Assembly (NCBI GenBank): GCA_019359155.1
Contig: JAHHHV010000087.1
Coordinates: 1 to 64,000 of the forward strand
Reading direction: 5' to 3'
Source: Pegethrix bostrychoides GSE-TBD4-15B
GTDB lineage: Bacteria > Cyanobacteriota > Cyanobacteriia > Elainellales > Elainellaceae
DNA length: 64,000 nt
Numbering within the stretch: position 1 is the stretch's first letter; each line of letters starts with the position of its first letter. Positions 1-9,200 of this stretch are shown piece after piece. Both the position numbers and the translations under genes were made by a program. The notes under the pieces are model-generated. The model was not told where the DNA came from and ran no database searches. It was given only the letters and a program-made list of their open reading frames with translations.

Positions 1-213
1 GCCGCCGATGGCGATGAGCTGGAGGTCAGAGAGGGCGCGTTCATCCAGGGAGATGCGGGGCAGATGGTCAGCTTGGTCGAGGAACTCGGCTTTTTGGGCT
101 GGGGTGCAGAGACGGTTGACAAGGCTGTCGCCATGCGGGGCAATGCTGTCAACAACAGGGGTAACAACAGGGGTAACAACAGGGGTAACAGCAGGGGTAA
201 CAACGGGGGTCAA
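1..213 (-). CDS. sat: Sulfate adenylyltransferase (ATP sulfurylase), N-terminal part, cut by window edge
   Basis: ATP sulfurylase makes adenosine 5'-phosphosulfate from ATP and sulfate, the first step of assimilatory sulfate reduction. Only the first 71 codons lie in the window. After a repeat-derived N-terminus they read [12 protein letters not shown], then [20 protein letters not shown], which is the conserved opening of cyanobacterial and archaeal type Sat proteins just before the substrate-binding core. No ATG fits. The start is taken as TTG at 213-211, preceded by an AAGGAG ribosome-binding site (222-227, 8 nt away) and an in-frame TAA at 226-228. Codons 2-21 are a fivefold 12-bp repeat encoding TPVV/TPAV, which is unusual for this enzyme. 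Identity is recognised from memory of the family; the rest of the gene is outside. Confidence 0.85.
   Translation of the reverse strand, partial: MTPVVTPAVTPVVTPVVTPVVDSIAPHGDSLVNRLCTPAQKAEFLDQADHLPRISLDERALSDLQLIAIGG
151..210. repeat. Five tandem 12-bp units directly after the sat start codon
   Basis: Units at 151-162, 163-174, 175-186, 187-198 and 199-210 follow the pattern AACAACAGGGGT, with single-base variants in the last two. Read on the minus strand they encode TPVV (once TPAV) and begin immediately after the proposed TTG start of sat. The unit is a multiple of three, so copy-number change would keep the frame. Confidence 0.95.
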
Positions 214-1143
214 AATAATCTCTCCTTACAGCTTATGGGAACAGAGTCTGCGCTTTTGGCAGTCGCTTGACTTGAGACGCTGGTTCTATGGTGACTTCAT
301 GAATTCGGATCAGGTCGCGCCAATTAGGTCACGCCTGACAACGTTCGCTCGGATCACTGCTGAACAGATGAGCCGTGAAAAATTAATTCACTGCCTAGCC
401 ATTGCCTAACCATGAGTACTGTCGTCCAGCGCCAACCAAAATTCAGCTAATCACTGCTGCCCATGGTATGACACAAATATATACAAGATGGCTAAATTCG
501 CCAAAAAAACACAGTTGGGAGTCCAAATGTGAAGTTATTGAATTCTCGGTCTATTGGGAGAAGAATCGCAGCAGGGGTAACCCAAATTGCCGCAGGTATT
601 GAACAAATTAGAGTGTGAATAATATATAAATAAGTAAATTTAATTGCAACAAAAATATGATTATTAGAATATGGCATATCAATTGAGGCAAGTATTCAAC
701 CTCACCAATCTTTTGCTTCAGTAGGGCAGAAAATGCCGCAAATGAGAATGGCTGAGATAATGATACTGATAATATCTAGATTACCGCTTCAACAGTGATT
801 TTTTGAAGATTGTCTAAAAATGGACGAACCGTCGTCCACTCAGTTCGATATCTTGCCCGATTCGAGTTGCTGAATTTGCAAGCTAGTGTTTTAATATGTG
901 AAGATACTTTAAGAATTCTCGCGATGTTGTTGGGGCGCAACTGTAATACCTTTGACATAATGAAGACACAGAGTTGCTTTAGGCTTAGGAAGCTTTGGTT
1001 TAAATTGTGATAATTAGATTGCAATCAGTCAGGCGCGACCGCAATCTGTTTGGCAGAGCTGCAGAGCCTCTGTGGCTTAATCTGGCTGCGAAATGCGGCC
1101 TTTTCCGACCCACCCCTTAGAAGTTTTTGGCTGACGCAAACGT
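214..1143. other. About 930 bp without a recognisable gene
   Basis: Apart from the sat ribosome-binding site at its left edge, this stretch is AT-richer than its flanks. It holds only short overlapping reading frames (60-80 codons on both strands, for example around 776-1024) that I cannot match to any family. Promoters for sat (leftward) and for the protease (rightward) should lie here, but no clear -35/-10 pair, tRNA or riboswitch was seen. Confidence 0.5.
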
Positions 1144-2478
1144 ATGACCCAACCCACCGCTCCTTCTGACCGCCACAAAAACAGCCATAGAAAAAGCTGT
1201 AAAAAGATATTCCCGCTGACTCATCTGAGCAAATCGCACAAATGGCTCAGCTTGGGCATTGCGTTAAGCCTGATTAGCCTGCCTATCTTTGCCGCTACCT
1301 CCAGAGCAGCCCTGCAAGATAGCCCGAAGGCGATGTTGGATGAAGCTTGGCAGGTTGTTAACCAGGACTATGTTGATCCCAGTTTTAACAATGTAGATTG
1401 GAGTCAAGTCCGTCAAGATTTGCTCTCTCGCTCCTACAGCTCACCTGACGAAGCTTATGCGGCACTGCGGGACAAGCTTGAGCAGCTGAATGATCCCTAT
1501 ACTCGGTTCATGAACCCTGAAGAGTATCAGGCGTTCAATAGCCAGATTGGTGGCGAGCTGGTGGGAGTGGGGATGCTGCTAAAGCTGGATGAGCAGACGA
1601 AAGCGCTGACGGTGGTGAAGCCAATCGAAGGCTCCCCGGCGATGCAGGCAGGCGTGCAGGCGGGCGACAAAATCCTCAAAATTGGCGATCAGAGTACGGT
1701 CGATATGCCAATTGACGCTGCCGTTAGCCAGATTCGAGGCGAGGTGGGCACGACAGTTGAGATCCAGCTTCAGCGTCAGGATCTGCCGCCCTATGAAGTC
1801 TCTTTGACGCGACAGGCTATTCAGCTACCGACAGTCAAATCGGCAGTTCGTGCCGCTGGCCAAAAGCAGGTGGGCTATATCCGGCTAGAAGAATTTAACG
1901 CTCACGCCGCCGACCAAATGCGGCAGGCCATTGTCTCGATGAAGCAGCAAAAGGTCGATGCCTTTGTGCTAGACCTGCGCGGCAACCCGGGCGGCAGGCT
2001 GGATCAGGCCATCGAAATTGCCCGGATGTGGATTAAAGATGGCGCAATTGTCCGCACGGTGGATCGGGTGGGCAAAGCTGATGAGCCGATGGCGAACAAC
2101 ACGGCGTTGACCAATCAGCCGATGGCGGTCTTGGTTGACGGCGGTTCCGCCAGCGCTAGCGAGATTCTGACGGGAGCGCTGATGGACGACGGACGGGCGA
2201 TCTCGGTTGGCTCACAGACCTTTGGCAAGGCGCTGGTGCAGGAATCGCGTCCGCTCTCAGATGGCTCTGGAATCAACGTCACGATTGCTCACTACTTTAC
2301 GCCGAGCGGTCTCGATATTAATCACCGGGGCATCACGCCTGATATTGTGATCAATCTGACACAGGCCGAGCAGCAAAACCTGGCTAGCCAGCCCGATAAC
2401 ATTGGCACAGCCAGCGATCCGCAGTATCAGCGAGCCGTTACTGCCCTGAATCTGTCCCGCTTCTCAACGACCCGATAG
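1144..2478 (+). CDS. C-terminal processing peptidase, S41 family (Ctp)
   Basis: Serine/lysine-dyad protease that trims C-termini of exported proteins. The family includes CtpA, which matures the D1 protein of photosystem II, and the paralogues CtpB and CtpC. The 444-residue product has a basic N-terminus and one hydrophobic segment at about 33-52 (signal or anchor), a PDZ domain at about 130-215 and the S41 core at about 225-415. The catalytic serine lies in GGSASASE (S337 by spacing) and the lysine in TFGKALVQ (K362), 25 residues apart as in the family, so it should be active. I cannot say which paralogue it is. The gene stands alone; its stop codon sits inside a 13-bp duplication (2466-2478 and 2482-2494). 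Confidence 0.9.
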   Translation: MTQPTAPSDRHKNSHRKSCKKIFPLTHLSKSHKWLSLGIALSLISLPIFAATSRAALQDSPKAMLDEAWQVVNQDYVDPSFNNVDWSQVRQDLLSRSYSSPDEAYAALRDKLEQLNDPYTRFMNPEEYQAFNSQIGGELVGVGMLLKLDEQTKALTVVKPIEGSPAMQAGVQAGDKILKIGDQSTVDMPIDAAVSQIRGEVGTTVEIQLQRQDLPPYEVSLTRQAIQLPTVKSAVRAAGQKQVGYIRLEEFNAHAADQMRQAIVSMKQQKVDAFVLDLRGNPGGRLDQAIEIARMWIKDGAIVRTVDRVGKADEPMANNTALTNQPMAVLVDGGSASASEILTGALMDDGRAISVGSQTFGKALVQESRPLSDGSGINVTIAHYFTPSGLDINHRGITPDIVINLTQAEQQNLASQPDNIGTASDPQYQRAVTALNLSRFSTTR

Positions 2479-2517
2479 TCAAACGACCCGATAGCCATTA
2501 GCAAGCGCCACAAAAAT

Positions 2518-2547
2518 CCCCCAGCTGAAGTTGGAATCAGCCGGGGG
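2518..2547 (+). terminator. Hairpin downstream of the S41 peptidase gene
   Basis: CCCCC-A-GCTGA and TCAGC-C-GGGGG pair across a short loop, giving a GC-rich stem about 40 bp after the peptidase stop. The U-tract after the stem is weak (TAACTTTC), so termination is plausible but not certain. The next gene converges from the other side. Confidence 0.55.
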
Positions 2548-2668
2548 TAACTTTCAAGCGCAGGGTCGAGGTCTGTGATGCCTGTGAGATCCAGGCTGAA
2601 TACCAATATCCTCCCAGAGCAACAGCCAAATCACTGAGAAAATTACTGAAGCCAAATTATTGAGAAAA

Positions 2669-3190
2669 TTACTGGGCGCAGGGTGACAGAAACAGTCGGC
2701 GTTCAGCAATTCGGCGGGCGACTAGCTTGGGGAAACGGCTGCTGCCTACATAGATCCACAGTTCAAATTCTTTTGCGGCGGCTCGGTAGCGGCCTGCGTT
2801 GAGCTGCTTGAGTAACTCCGACTGCTTCAGCGTACTGGCTCCTAGCTGATAGGTAAAAGAGACGAGTGCTGAAAACTGATTCAGCGTCAGTGGCACCGTA
2901 ACCAGCTGGCGCACCATGCGCTCTGCCTCGGCAACATTGGGTTCGACATCTGCCGGAAACCCCTCAAATTGCTTGATGATCTGAATCGCTTCAGCATTGG
3001 TGGTGCAGCTTGCCGGCTGTCGGGCTGAAGTCTGTCGAGCTGAAGTCTGTCGAGCTGAAGCCTGAGGCGCTGTCCCCTTCAGCCAGCAGTACAGAGAGTT
3101 GAAAATAGCCGAGCCAGATTCTAGTTTGGGTTCAATTACGTTCTGTCGTAAATCAGATTTTAATTCAGACTGGTTTACAGTTGCGTTCAT
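2669..3190 (-). CDS. Degenerate GH24 lysozyme-like protein (first of a pair)
   Basis: The C-terminal half carries the GH24 (T4-lysozyme/endolysin) signature: FSALVSFTYQLGASTLKQSE, a leucine-rich 'LLKQLNAGRYRAAAKEFELW' helix pair, and the terminal RRIAERRLFL. The N-terminal catalytic glutamate context IKQFEGF is present, but the following strand segment that normally carries the second acidic residue and the G-x-G-H motif is missing, so hydrolase activity is doubtful. The first ~55 residues are unrelated and hold a 15-bp in-frame repeat (SARQT three times). There is no clear signal peptide. An upstream in-frame TTG exists, but ATG at 3190 has the better ribosome-binding site (GGAG, 9 nt). The stop codon lies within a 26-bp direct duplication (2626-2677). 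Confidence 0.65.
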   Translation of the reverse strand: MNATVNQSELKSDLRQNVIEPKLESGSAIFNSLYCWLKGTAPQASARQTSARQTSARQPASCTTNAEAIQIIKQFEGFPADVEPNVAEAERMVRQLVTVPLTLNQFSALVSFTYQLGASTLKQSELLKQLNAGRYRAAAKEFELWIYVGSSRFPKLVARRIAERRLFLSPCAQ

Positions 3191-3256
3191 CAATTGAGTC
3201 TCCAAATTACATTAGCAGCCGCATCAGCATTCAATCAGCAATTGCGAAACGCTGGA

Positions 3257-3691
3257 CTAGCGGCGTAGGAATAACTTCTGCTCAGCTTTGCGTCTGCTTG
3301 CCAGCTGATGGGCTAATACGCTGTCGGAATGGCTGAGACATGCAGAGCGAAGATCGGCGCAAAACTCAGCCGCAGCAGCTTGATAGCGCCGCAAATTGAG
3401 CTGACGCAGCAGCCGCGAATTGCTCAATGCCGCTTCGCCAATGCTGTAGGTGAATGAGACCAGCGCTGCAAACTGGTTTGCGCTCAGCGGTACAAGCACC
3501 TGTCGCCAGACTGCCCGCTCAATTTCGCGCAAGCTTTGTTTGGCATGGGCAGGAATTGGCTCAAAGCGGCACAGGAACGCTAATCCTTGAGGGGTAATCT
3601 GTGCTCCAGGCTTGATCCGGTTTGTGATGGGGCTGACAGGTTGAAGTAACCGTCTCGCAGCAGTTCGTTGAGAAACAAGATAGAGCGTCAT
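3257..3691 (-). CDS. Degenerate GH24 lysozyme-like protein (second of a pair)
   Basis: Paralogue of its downstream neighbour, in the same orientation and 66 bp upstream of it. It shares the block FAALVSFTYSIGEAALSNSR, the LLRQLNLRRYQAAAAEF helices and the terminal ASRRKAEQKLFL of the GH24 fold, and an N-terminal LAFLCRFEP that aligns with the catalytic-glutamate helix. The usual GH24 segment with the second catalytic residue is again absent. The start at 3691 (second ATG) is preferred because GAGG lies 7 nt upstream; 3697 is an alternative. No signal peptide. Possible roles (inactive wall-binding protein, phage-derived relic) are guesses. Confidence 0.6.
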   Translation of the reverse strand: MTLYLVSQRTAARRLLQPVSPITNRIKPGAQITPQGLAFLCRFEPIPAHAKQSLREIERAVWRQVLVPLSANQFAALVSFTYSIGEAALSNSRLLRQLNLRRYQAAAAEFCADLRSACLSHSDSVLAHQLASRRKAEQKLFLRR

Positions 3692-3729
3692 CGCCATTCC
3701 TCGCTATTGTTAACGGCTTTCACAGGCAG

Positions 3730-4398
3730 CTATTTTGACAGGCTGGGGAAGCTTTGATGCGTTTCAATCAACAGCGCCAACGCTAGACTGAAGCAGAACA
3801 GCTGAAAGCCAATCAGCAGCAGCTCGATTCCCAAAAGCATCAGTTTCTGGTGCAGCAGTGGATTGGCGCTGAGGCCCAGGTAGCTGAGCCAAAGTCCGGG
3901 CAGGATCGCCAGCCCAATCAGCGCCACACCGGCCAGATTCCAGGGCTGAGAGGGTGTTTCCGGTTTCCAGATAAAGTCTTGGTAAAGATAGGTAGGGGTC
4001 ACAGCAGTAGCAGCAATCGGCAAGATATAATCCGCACTGGTTTCTAGCGAAGCTGCCTTGAAGCAATTTAGTGCTGAGTTATTTAGATGGGAGCTATTAC
4101 TGCTATGCGTCACAATGCGACTAATCACAATCGAACTTACCGAAAAACAATTTAGATCCGGAGACTGAGGTTGAGATTGCTCAAAACCTGTCAGTAGGTC
4201 AATTGTGAGGGGTGGTGGAGAATTCAGCAGCGACTCGATATTGGCCGTAATTAAATTGGGCTGAGCTGCGATCTGCTGAAATATCTGCTGAGCCGATTGG
4301 TCGGTAGATCGATGAGTAGAGTGACTGAGAGTAGACTGCCTGAGAATAGACCGACTGAGAGTAGACTGACTGAATTGAAAACCAGATTGGAGATACAT
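3730..4398 (-). CDS. Unrecognised protein with two C-terminal membrane helices
   Basis: A 222-residue product that I do not recognise. Residues 1-130 are Ser/Thr/Gln-rich, low in charge and partly built from short repeats (QSTLSRS, RQSTLSHS). Two hydrophobic helices follow at about 155-180 and 188-212, ending in a short cytoplasmic-like tail. It lies immediately upstream of the two lysozyme-like genes on the same strand (32 bp gap), so the three may be cotranscribed. The ribosome-binding site is weak. A real gene is supported by length and by membrane helices in a consistent frame, but not by homology. Confidence 0.5.
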   Translation of the reverse strand: MYLQSGFQFSQSTLSRSILRQSTLSHSTHRSTDQSAQQIFQQIAAQPNLITANIESLLNSPPPLTIDLLTGFEQSQPQSPDLNCFSVSSIVISRIVTHSSNSSHLNNSALNCFKAASLETSADYILPIAATAVTPTYLYQDFIWKPETPSQPWNLAGVALIGLAILPGLWLSYLGLSANPLLHQKLMLLGIELLLIGFQLFCFSLALALLIETHQSFPSLSK

Positions 4399-4498
4399 CT
4401 TTGAATGAGGTATGTGGAATTCGGTATGTGAGCCAAAAGGAGTCAGAGTAGACTGCCCTGTTAAGCTTCAGAATACGGAACCTAACTCATTCTGAATA

Positions 4499-4527
4499 GG
4501 GGCAGAACGGGGCAGAACGGGGCAGAA
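4499..4527. repeat. Three tandem 10-bp units GGGGCAGAAC
   Basis: Units start at 4499, 4509 and 4519 (the last lacks its final base). They lie in the intergenic region between the divergent membrane-protein and AAA-like genes. No function is assigned; the same kind of short duplication recurs across the first 57 kb. Confidence 0.9.
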
Positions 4528-4583
4528 TGCCCAGTTTAGTCAATCTCAGTTCGATCTGCCCTGAACTTTGAGGAGTGTCGATT

Positions 4584-4622
4584 GATCGAGTACTCGATCC
4601 GTATTCGATCTAGTACTCGATC
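4584..4622. promoter_or_regulatory. Two 16-bp palindromes upstream of the HTH/AAA-like gene
   Basis: GATCGAGTACTCGATC at 4584-4599 is a perfect 16-bp palindrome. A second copy at 4607-4622, GATCTAGTACTCGATC, differs by one base. Centre-to-centre spacing is 23 bp, close to two helical turns. The pair sits 62 bp upstream of a gene whose N-terminus resembles a helix-turn-helix domain, so an operator (possibly autoregulatory) is the simplest reading. The binding protein is inferred, not shown. Confidence 0.5.
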
Positions 4623-4683
4623 CAGCATCAAATAGACAGATTAAACAGACAGATTCAGCATCAAAACCATCAGAGCATGTGCT

Positions 4684-6051
4684 ATGAACAAACGTCGCAG
4701 TCGCAGTGTGCAGGCCACTTTAGCAGGCATCGAACGATTGGAAACCGAGCGTCGCAAGCGGGGACTTACCCTCGAAGCTCTGGCTCGCTCCGCCAACGTT
4801 GCCCCTGATACGCTCAAACGTCTGTCGCGTCGCCAAAAGGTGGATCGCAGCTCGATTCGGGATATCGTCAGCGTTTTGGAGCTAGAACCCACCGATGTGG
4901 TGGACGATCAGGAGTGGAACCAGTGGTATGGGGATGTTTTGGCCAGTGACTCAGCCAGTGACTCAGCCAGTGACTCAGCCAATGGCTCGGCCAAGCGCTC
5001 AGTGGATAATTTGGCTCAATCATCGGCTCAGCCTCTGGATGAGCCAGTCGCGCCGGACTTTAGCCTCTACATTGAGCGGCCTGGGCTGGAAGGAGTTTGC
5101 CAGGAGGCCATTAATTCCGGCGGGCTGCTGCGGATTAAAGCCCCTCAGCAGATGGGCAAGACCTCGCTGCTGACGCGCTTACTCTGGCAGACCGAACAGC
5201 AGCACTATCAGACCGTCTGCCTCAGCTTTCAGCTCGCCGACAGCGCCGTATTTGCCGATCTGGGTAGCTTCTTGAAATGGTTTTGTGCTGTGGTTAGCCG
5301 CGAACTGGGGCAGGCCGATCGGCTGGAATCAGTCTGGAAAGAGATCTATTCGGGTAGCTACAACGCCACGGCCTATTTTCAAGACTATCTGCTCCCACAG
5401 CTGGATCAGCCGCTGGTCTTGGCGCTGGACAATACCGATCTGGTGTTTGAGCATGAGGCGATTGCGGCAGACTTCTGCAAGCTGCTCCGCAACTGGCATG
5501 ATCTGCCCCGACGCGGCGACCGCCATAGCGCCATCTGGCAAAAGCTGCGTCTGATCATCGTCCATGCCACCGAGATCTACGGAGCGCTCGATATCAACGC
5601 CTCGCCGCTGGCTGGAGTCGGCGTACTGATCGACCTGCCTGAATTCAGCTTTGAGCAGGTGCAGGATCTGGTGCAGCGCTATGGCCTAAACTGGCAGCCC
5701 GCCGAGACGCAGGCGCTGATCGATCTAGTTGGCGGCCATCCCTATCTGGTGCGGCTGGGTCTGGAACAAATCCGGCAGCAGCAGGTCACTCTAGAGCAGG
5801 TGCTCCAAACAGCCTCTACCGGAGCTGGTGTCTATGGTAATCATTTACGCCAGCAGCTCAGTCATCTTGAGCAATCGCCCGATTTGATTCAGGTGTTTCG
5901 AGCCGCAGTTGGATCTGACCAGCCTATCCAGGTGAAGCCCGCAGAGGCATTTAAGCTGCAAAGCATGGGCTTAGTGCAGCTCGAAGGCCATCAGGTGAAG
6001 CCGCGCTGTCAGCTCTATCGTCAGTATTTTCTGCAATCTCTGCCGAGCTAA
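4684..6051 (+). CDS. HTH-domain AAA-like (PF14516-type) NTPase
   Basis: The N-terminal 75 residues form a helix-turn-helix-like unit (KRGLTLEALARSANVAPDTL). A Ser/Asp linker encoded by a 12-bp repeat (SDSA three times) follows at about residues 88-100, then a cyanobacterial AAA-like domain. This has a P-loop RIKAPQQMGKTSLL, a Walker-B-like PLVLALDNTDLVF and the conserved GGHPYLVRLGLEQI helix. Proteins of this group are STAND-like NTP switches in signalling; the partner is unknown. The 455-residue length fits a sensor without an output domain. A larger AAA-like protein follows in the same direction 181 bp on. The last codons and stop lie in a 15-bp duplication (6035-6049, 6050-6064). Confidence 0.75.
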   Translation: MNKRRSRSVQATLAGIERLETERRKRGLTLEALARSANVAPDTLKRLSRRQKVDRSSIRDIVSVLELEPTDVVDDQEWNQWYGDVLASDSASDSASDSANGSAKRSVDNLAQSSAQPLDEPVAPDFSLYIERPGLEGVCQEAINSGGLLRIKAPQQMGKTSLLTRLLWQTEQQHYQTVCLSFQLADSAVFADLGSFLKWFCAVVSRELGQADRLESVWKEIYSGSYNATAYFQDYLLPQLDQPLVLALDNTDLVFEHEAIAADFCKLLRNWHDLPRRGDRHSAIWQKLRLIIVHATEIYGALDINASPLAGVGVLIDLPEFSFEQVQDLVQRYGLNWQPAETQALIDLVGGHPYLVRLGLEQIRQQQVTLEQVLQTASTGAGVYGNHLRQQLSHLEQSPDLIQVFRAAVGSDQPIQVKPAEAFKLQSMGLVQLEGHQVKPRCQLYRQYFLQSLPS

Positions 6052-6232
6052 TCTCTGCCGATCTAAAATAAACGTACTGAGATATGTTCCCTAAATTTAG
6101 TTTTTAATGATACTCAGTATTATCTGTGAATCTACTCGTGTGAGTTAACTCATGTGCATCTACCCATTGACTTTACTGGCTGTTCTGTGGTTCTGATCCG
6201 TCTCAGCCTTCATCCATCAGATTAGGTGCCCT

Positions 6233-9200
6233 ATGCTGCAAACATATGAATACAGGGTCGGCGCGACGCTGCCGCTGGATGCGCCCAGCTACGTCGTGCG
6301 ACAGGCCGATACCGATCTCTATCAGGCGCTGAAAGCCGGAGAGTTTTGCTATGTGCTCAACTCGCGCCAGATGGGGAAATCGAGCCTAGAGGTGCGAATC
6401 CGCAAGCGCCTAGAGTCTGAAGGCTATGCCTGCGCGCTGGTTGACCTGACCCAGATTGGCACCCAGCAGGTGAGCGCCAACCAGTGGTATGCAACGCTGG
6501 CGCATCAGCTCGCCTCCAGCTTTGACCTCGACTGTGACCTGGCCGACTGGTGGCAAGAGCGACAGATCTTGACCCCCCTAGCCCGCTTGGGAAACTTTAT
6601 TGAAACCATTCTGCTGGTGCAGCTTCAGCAGCCAATTTTGATTGTGATTGACGAAATTGACAGCGTCCTCAGCCTGGATTTCCCGACCGACGACTTCTTT
6701 GCCTTCATCCGTGCCTGCTACAATCAGCGTCCCGAAAACGCTGCCTACGAGCGGCTGACGTTTGTGCTGATTGGCGTGGCTACTCCCTCTGACCTGATTG
6801 CCGACAAGGAGCGCACCCCGTTTAATCTGGGGCGGGCGATTGAGCTACATGGGTTTGAGCTAGCCGAAGCGCAGCCGCTGATTGCCGGACTCTCTGCGTC
6901 AGCCGTCGAGCCGCAGGTGGCGCTGGCCGAGATTCTGCGCTGGACGGGTGGTCAGCCATTCTTAACTCAAAAGCTCTGTCGGCTGCTGAGTCATCAGTCG
7001 GCTAGCTCGCTGCCCATCCCCGCAGGCCAGGAGGAGGCTGCCGTGGCGACGCTGGTAGAATCGCAGATTCTGACGAATTGGGAAGCGCAGGATAATCCAG
7101 ATCACCTCAAGACAATTGCCCGCCGCATCTGCGAAAAAGACCGAGCGGGGCGGCTGTTGCAGCTCTATGGGCAGGTGTTGCAGGGTGAGCAGAGCGAACT
7201 GACAGGTGAATCACTGGGCGAACAATCAAAAGAATATATAGGCGGATCACTGGATAAATCACTGGATAGATCACTGGGCGAACTGCTCGCCGACGACAGC
7301 CGCGAGCAAAACGAGCTGCGGCTCTCAGGGCTAGTGGTGAAGCGTAACGGCAGGCTGCGCGTCTTCAACGCTATCTACCGCGCGGTGTTTAACGAGGACT
7401 GGGTGCGAGCATCGCTGGCCGCCATCTGCCCCTACAGCGAAGCGCTCAACGCCTGGACGGCCTCTGGTTACAAAGATGAATCGCGGCTGCTGCGCGGCAG
7501 AGCTTTGCTGGATGCGCTGGTCTGGGTAGAAGGCAAGGCGCTGAGCGAGCCGGAGCAGCAGTTCCTCAGCCAGAGCCAGAGCATGGCCGAACGCCTGACC
7601 CGCGAGACTTCTGAGCTGCTGTCTCAGCAGGCCAAAAGCGAGGTGGAGAAAATTCTGCTGCGGTTTGCGCCAGAGCTAGCGCAGGTGGCCGTGCATCCAG
7701 CGGCGGTGGTGCAGGAGATTCAAAGCTGGGCCGGTTCACAGCCCGCGCTCACCGAACAGCTCTGTCAGCTGGTGATTTCGGAGTCAGAGTCGCGGATTTT
7801 GGCGGGCGAAGAGGCAGGCTGGGTCGCGCATCTGGTGCAGACGCGGCTGATCCAATATTGGGAAACGCAGATTTCGGCAGAGGCGCTGCGGGTCTTGCGC
7901 GATCGGCTAATTTTGGATGAGAAGTATCCAGAGATTCTGCGCTTCTACGCCAAAATTCTCCGCCATGAAGCCATCGCTGACGATAGTGCAGAGTTGCGAA
8001 CGCTGATTAACTTAGGACTGGTGGAGAATCAGGGGGGGACGCTTCAGGTCGCAAACCGGATCTATGCCAGCGTATTTAATCAGAGCTGGATTGAGCAAGC
8101 GCTGGAAACAGCTAACGAACGCCCGGTGATCCGTCAGCGCTACGAAGTCATTAAAAAGCTGGGTGAGTCAGAGCTAACTCAGACTTATCTGGTCAAAGAC
8201 CGCGATCTGCCCGGTCAGAACCAATATATGATTCGCAAAATTACGCTGCGGGATGCGGAAACTGCGCCCGCGATCAGCAATCGCTTCAAGCAGCTCGAAA
8301 AGCTGAACGGGCATGGTCAAATTCCCAGACTGCTGGCCTCCTTCACTGAAGCTGAAGCCTTCTACGTGGTGCAGGACTACGTGAACGGCACGGATCTGAG
8401 CGTTGACATTGGCCCTAGCCAGCTCTGGAATGAGCCACGAGTCATCGATCTGCTGCGCGAAATTCTGGAAATTCTGGAGTTTGTGCATCGCCAAAATCTG
8501 GCGCATCTCGATCTGCAACCCGCCCGGATCAAGCGGCAGCCCGACGGCAGGCTGATGCTGATCGACTTTGGGATTCTGGCTGCTGCCAATAGCGGCTCTG
8601 GCCTGAGTGGCTCTGGCATGATTGACTATGCACCCCCGGCAGATCTGGAGCGCTCTGAGTTTAGCCAGGATCTCTATGCCGTCGGCATGATTGGTATTCA
8701 GGCGCTAACCGGGCTTCATCCCAACTATCTCACCCTTGATCGCAAAACCGGAGAAATCATCTGGCGATTTGCCACTTCCGATCGACCGCTGGTGCCCGTG
8801 AGCGCTGGCTTGAGTCGTATCCTGACGCGGCTGGTGCGCCACCAGAGCGATCACCGCTACCTCAACGCCAACGAAGCGCTAGCCGATTTGCGAATGCTCC
8901 AGCCGACGCCTGATCCGGGCTGGCTGACCAACCGCCGCCTGATTGTGGGAGGCTTGACCAGCCTGCTGGCGCTGGGCGGCTTAGGACTCTGGAGCTACTC
9001 TCAAAACTTGCAGTCGCAGCAGGTGAATGCCTGCAATAAGCCGATTGCTGCTGCTGAATCAGATGTGGCGCTGGTGGTGGCGGCCAATCGGGTGCTGGAA
9101 GCCTGCTCGGCCTTGATCGCGCGTCAACCGCAGGCGGAGGCGCTGAAAAACCGAGGTCAGGCATCGCTGCTGCTCTGGAAGCATGAGTCGGCGGATGCCA

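Noticed and set aside
8-409. Plus-strand reading frame with a GVTTGVT repeat
   Set aside because: It is the antisense of the sat N-terminus and its 12-bp repeat; the minus strand has the conserved Sat sequence and a ribosome-binding site.
776-1024. Overlapping 60-80-codon frames on both strands upstream of the S41 peptidase
   Set aside because: No recognisable domain, no convincing ribosome-binding site, and AT-rich composition typical of intergenic DNA here.
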